DNA from: Microbacterium hibisci | GTDB taxonomy: Bacteria > Actinomycetota > Actinomycetes > Actinomycetales > Microbacteriaceae | NCBI RefSeq assembly: GCF_015278255.1 | Contig: NZ_JADIJC010000002.1 | Location: 85,601-149,600, forward strand | Direction of reading: 5' to 3' | DNA length: 64,000 nucleotides | In this document: one piece after another, positions 61,341 through 64,000 of the stretch | Layout of the letters: the number at the start of each line of letters is the position of its first letter | Position numbering within the stretch: the first letter of the stretch is position 1 | The notes under the pieces: generated by a model | Databases searched by the model: none | Told to the model about the DNA's origin: nothing | Seen by the model: only the letters and a program-made list of their open reading frames with translations | Made by a program: the position numbers and the translations under genes

Positions 61341-62690
61341 TCACGGCCGCGTGTAGCTGAGCATCCACGAATAGATGTCGTCTCCGCCGGCGCCGCTGTA
61401 GGCAGGGTCCCACGCGTTGTGGTCGACGCCTTCGTAGACGGAAAGCTTCGCGGTCTCCTCTGTCACGCCGGGGCATGTGCGGAGCGCCTCGATCGTGTCG
61501 ATGGTGCCCCACGGGCTCACCTCGACATCCTCATCGCCGTGGATGCCCCACACCGGCACTTCGCTGAGACCGCAGCCGATGCTTCCCCACATCGGCCGGC
61601 CGTCGCCCGCGATCGGCACCGCCGCCGCGACCTGTTCATCGCCATACTCACCCAGGTACTCCCACGTACCGAACGCGCCGCACGACAAGCCGGTCACGTA
61701 CACGCGGGCGGGGTCGATGTCGTAGTTCGCGACGGCGTAGTCAATGAAGGCATGCAACTCGTCGGGCGTGGTGCAGGGCGACTGCGGCGGGTGGCCCTGG
61801 TCGTGCTGGGCCTGCATCCAGCACGACCCGAACCACACGCCGTCCTCGCACGAGGTCGACAGCCCCGGCGGCGCTTCGATGTGCTGGGTCGACAGCACCA
61901 CGAACGGCCGGTCGACGGGCCAGCCACCCACGTCGATGAACCTCGGGATGCCGGTGAACAGCAGCCAATCCAGGCGCTCGGCCGAGCCGTCGCCGTTCTC
62001 GCCGTATCCGTTGGCCACGACCAGCAGAGGACTCCCGCCCTTGCCGTAGGACGGAGGCAGGTACTCGTAGTAGCCCATGCCGGCGGCGGTCGTCCCGAGG
62101 GGCCGAGGCGTGTGGCGGTCGGCCGAATCGCTTCCGACGATCGGCGCGACGAGCTTGCACAGGTCGGTGTCGAAGCCCGCGTGCGGCCCGCTCACGCTTG
62201 CCCCGAGGAACTCGAAGAAGCCGGATTCCGGGTCTGTCCGGAAGCTGAGGCGGAGGTTCCCGCGATCCCGAACGAGCACCTCACCGTCGACGGAGATCAC
62301 GAACGGCTGACCGGATTGCTGCACCGTCACCTCGTAGAGCGTCCCGCCGAGCGGTGTCGCGCTCATGTCCTTCGCGAGGAACCGGCCCGAGAGCGTGAAC
62401 TGCTCCTCATCGGAGTTGGTCCAGGTTTCGGAGAAGTCGACGTTCTGCTGAGCAAGGATCGGCCCTCCACGCGGATTCGGGCGTGTGAGGAATCGGCTCG
62501 TCACCTCACCCTCGATCTGCAGTGGATACCCGCAGTCCCACGATTCGAACGCATACTGCTCGGTCGTGGTCTCGGGAGGCCCAGCCGCGGTGGATGAGCA
62601 GGACGCGCCAGCCATGGCCAGCACGGCGATCCCGGAACCGACGAGGAGAGTTCGGAATCGCAGGTTGTTCGACCGGGATGACGTGCGCAT
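61341..62690 (-). CDS. Secreted alpha/beta-hydrolase (esterase/depolymerase-like)
   Basis: A 449-residue exported protein. The N-terminal signal segment (LRFRTLLVGSGIAVLAMAGA) ends near ASCSS, a possible but non-classical lipobox. Residues about 40-200 form a beta-rich domain of unknown type. The C-terminal hydrolase has YYEYLPPSYGKGGSPLLVVANG, the nucleophile elbow VTGLSCGAFGTWEYL (Gly-x-Ser-x-Gly), an acid in GIHGDEDVEV and the catalytic His in EGVDHNAWDPAYSG, resembling PHB-depolymerase/feruloyl-esterase-like enzymes. Several Cys pairs suggest disulphides outside the cell. Substrate unknown. ATG 62690. Confidence 0.87.
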   Translation of the reverse strand: MRTSSRSNNLRFRTLLVGSGIAVLAMAGASCSSTAAGPPETTTEQYAFESWDCGYPLQIEGEVTSRFLTRPNPRGGPILAQQNVDFSETWTNSDEEQFTLSGRFLAKDMSATPLGGTLYEVTVQQSGQPFVISVDGEVLVRDRGNLRLSFRTDPESGFFEFLGASVSGPHAGFDTDLCKLVAPIVGSDSADRHTPRPLGTTAAGMGYYEYLPPSYGKGGSPLLVVANGYGENGDGSAERLDWLLFTGIPRFIDVGGWPVDRPFVVLSTQHIEAPPGLSTSCEDGVWFGSCWMQAQHDQGHPPQSPCTTPDELHAFIDYAVANYDIDPARVYVTGLSCGAFGTWEYLGEYGDEQVAAAVPIAGDGRPMWGSIGCGLSEVPVWGIHGDEDVEVSPWGTIDTIEALRTCPGVTEETAKLSVYEGVDHNAWDPAYSGAGGDDIYSWMLSYTRP

Positions 62691-62989
62691 GATGCATGCA
62701 CCACCTTCGTTGGACCGTAGATTCGGTCGGCGGAAACGGAGGCGGGTGGAGCATGCTCGGCCTGCGCCGAGTCGGGGCCAGCGCGCGGGCTACGCTGCCC
62801 GCATGAGTTGTCCTCGGCTGCTTCACTCCCCCCAGAGCAACCGTCGCGGGCTCAGTGTGCACCCACCGCCTGCGCCCGTCAAGAGCGTCAGGCGCGGGCG
62901 GGCGTGAGCCGCGCGCAGACACCGGGAACTTCGCTTCAGGGAGGAGCCCGCGCCCGCCCGTCCAAAGACAGGATCCAGAGATGTCGGGG

Positions 62990-63292
62990 TCAGTCGCGGA
63001 GCGGAGAGCCAGCTACCTCGAACTGGAACCCACCGAAAACGCCGGAAAGCAGAGGGCGTGCCTCTGCGATGGACGCGAGCACTTCCGGCAGCGCGAGCGA
63101 CGCGTGGTGCGCAGCAGCGTCCTGCCAGAGTTCGATGACGAACACGGTGTCGGGCTCGGCCTCGTTCGTGCCCACCTCGTACGCGATGCAGCCCATTTCG
63201 GACAGAACGCGGCTCCTTCGTGTCAGGTGAGCAACGAGTTCGTCGCGCTTACCAGGGAGCGTGCCAAGTGTGCCAGCATTCGCAAAGACCAT
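62990..63292 (-). CDS. Antibiotic-biosynthesis-monooxygenase-domain (quinol monooxygenase-like) protein
   Basis: A 100-residue dimeric alpha+beta barrel protein. The pattern MVFANAGTLGTLPGKRDELVAHL, GCIAYEVGTNEAEPDTVFVIELWQD and AAAHHASLALPEV is typical of ABM-domain proteins such as YgiN, cofactor-independent quinol monooxygenases. It lies 38 nt downstream of the hydrolase gene on the same strand and is probably cotranscribed with it. Confidence 0.9.
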   Translation of the reverse strand: MVFANAGTLGTLPGKRDELVAHLTRRSRVLSEMGCIAYEVGTNEAEPDTVFVIELWQDAAAHHASLALPEVLASIAEARPLLSGVFGGFQFEVAGSPLRD

Positions 63293-63330
63293 GCCACGAA
63301 CGTACAGACGACCCCCTACAAGCCACCGGC

Positions 63331-64000
63331 TTACGGGCGCGTACTGCCACCCAGGATCGCCAGCACCCGCGATCGCAGTGCATCGGGTTCGACGCCGTGC
63401 CAGCCGCCGGGTTCGCTCCAGCTCGGCGCTCCCAGGCGCTCGGCGAGGCGGGCGCTCATGCCGGTGATCTCGTCGGGTGAACCGTCGCTCACGATGAGGT
63501 GGACTGGCGCGCGCACTTGGCTGATCATCGTGTCGTCCACGACGGCGACGTCGATCTCGGTCGGCAAGGTTGCGGCGCCTCGGACCACCGCGGGCCAGGA
63601 TTCGGACGTGACGATCTGCTGGACGATGTCGTCTGGGACACCGGTGGCTTCGTAGAACATCCGCACAGCTGACTCGTCGTCGCCTGCATCGATCGCCGCG
63701 GTGAGACGTTCGCGCAACCCGGTGTCGTCCCGGGTTTCGTCCGTGGCCGGCTCGAGCAGGATGAGAGTCGAGTGCTGCAGCCGAGGTGCCGCGCGTAGCG
63801 CCACCGCTGCCCCCGACGAGAACCCGACCACCGCCGCGGCGCAGCCGACGTGATCGATGACGGCGGCGAGATCGCCGACTTCGTGATCGACCGACGACGC
63901 ACCAGGAGCGTTCCGGCCGCGCCCGCGCCGGTCGTAGGTGACGACCTCGAAGTCGCGCGTGAGTACATCGATGGCCCCCTGCAGCGGCCTCATCGCGCTC
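63331..64000 (-). CDS. Alpha/beta-hydrolase, 5' end outside the window
   Basis: At least 220 residues of a single-domain alpha/beta hydrolase. Visible are FEVVTYDRRGRGRN, the nucleophile elbow VVGFSSGAAVAL (Gly-x-Ser-x-Gly), APVHLIVSDGSPDE with the acid, and GGWHGVEPDAL with the catalytic His. The ATG at 63993 lies only about 20 residues before the conserved strand; family members need about 25 more residues with the oxyanion HGGG motif, so the true start is probably beyond position 64000. Substrate unknown. Confidence 0.85.
   Translation of the reverse strand, partial: SAMRPLQGAIDVLTRDFEVVTYDRRGRGRNAPGASSVDHEVGDLAAVIDHVGCAAAVVGFSSGAAVALRAAPRLQHSTLILLEPATDETRDDTGLRERLTAAIDAGDDESAVRMFYEATGVPDDIVQQIVTSESWPAVVRGAATLPTEIDVAVVDDTMISQVRAPVHLIVSDGSPDEITGMSARLAERLGAPSWSEPGGWHGVEPDALRSRVLAILGGSTRP

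Noticed and set aside
62860..62970. Large GC hairpin (CGGGCGGGCG with CGCCCGCCCG) as a terminator
   Set aside because: Arms are simple GC-rich sequence more than 60 nt apart with no T-run; chance pairing is likely in this composition.

Overview
The window is very GC-rich actinobacterial DNA of the Microbacteriaceae type, probably Microbacterium. The evidence is dense high-GC coding, frequent GTG/TTG starts, short or absent leaders, ATGA/GTGA gene overlaps, and three arrays of a repeat that reads as (N)ETKRPG or RFVSLVPRSLNGR in open frames. The genus is inferred, not proven.

Layout. (1) 1-7819: a glycoside hydrolase locus. The start of a GH95 fucosidase-like gene (minus strand, invaded by an in-frame 48-bp repeat array) is divergent from a tightly overlapping GH42 beta-galactosidase / GH31 alpha-xylosidase / GH3 beta-glucosidase operon, with a LacI-type palindrome between them. 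The set of activities matches the linkages of fucosylated xyloglucan side chains. (2) 7820-16000: a repeat array, then housekeeping and metabolic genes: a GlsB/YeaQ-like membrane protein, phosphoglucomutase, prephenate dehydratase, two oxidoreductases, an aldo/keto reductase and a photolyase. (3) 16200-22939: a LacI regulator, a second repeat array, and an alpha-glucoside operon (GH13, binding protein, two permeases). (4) 22982-33344: a lipid kinase-like protein, serS, a HAD phosphatase, tRNA-Ser(UGA), a DUF4012 protein divergent from two LytR-CpsA-Psr proteins, and a PAS-GAF-GGDEF protein.

(5) 33560-58613: a genomic island. tRNA-Ser(GCU) has its 3' end repeated exactly (21 nt) at 58593-58613. 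The DNA between is visibly less GC-biased in places and is full of accessory genes: a zinc-ribbon membrane protein; a carbamoyltransferase / GT32 / GT25-sulfotransferase-like-GH16 operon; a small papain-fold candidate; a 1667-residue P-loop NTPase that looks like a STAND-type defence protein; a broken NYN gene; an IS21-family element carrying a DUF1254 passenger gene; a membrane protein/J-domain pair; several small exported or membrane proteins; and a second IS21-family element with a 6-bp target duplication. No integrase is visible.

(6) 58614-61221: a second accessory patch with a DUF1877 gene, what looks like the scar of a deleted Wadjet (jetABCD) system, and a toxin-antitoxin pair with a PIN toxin. 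A 77-bp sequence at its right edge is repeated just inside the left edge of the island. (7) 61341-64000: a secreted esterase, a small monooxygenase and a partial alpha/beta hydrolase, probably core chromosome again.

The strongest leads are the giant NTPase with its neighbours, the three-domain glycan enzyme and its operon, the cargo-bearing IS21 element, the Wadjet scar, and the nested island boundaries. All functional calls are from reading motifs by eye; no search was run.
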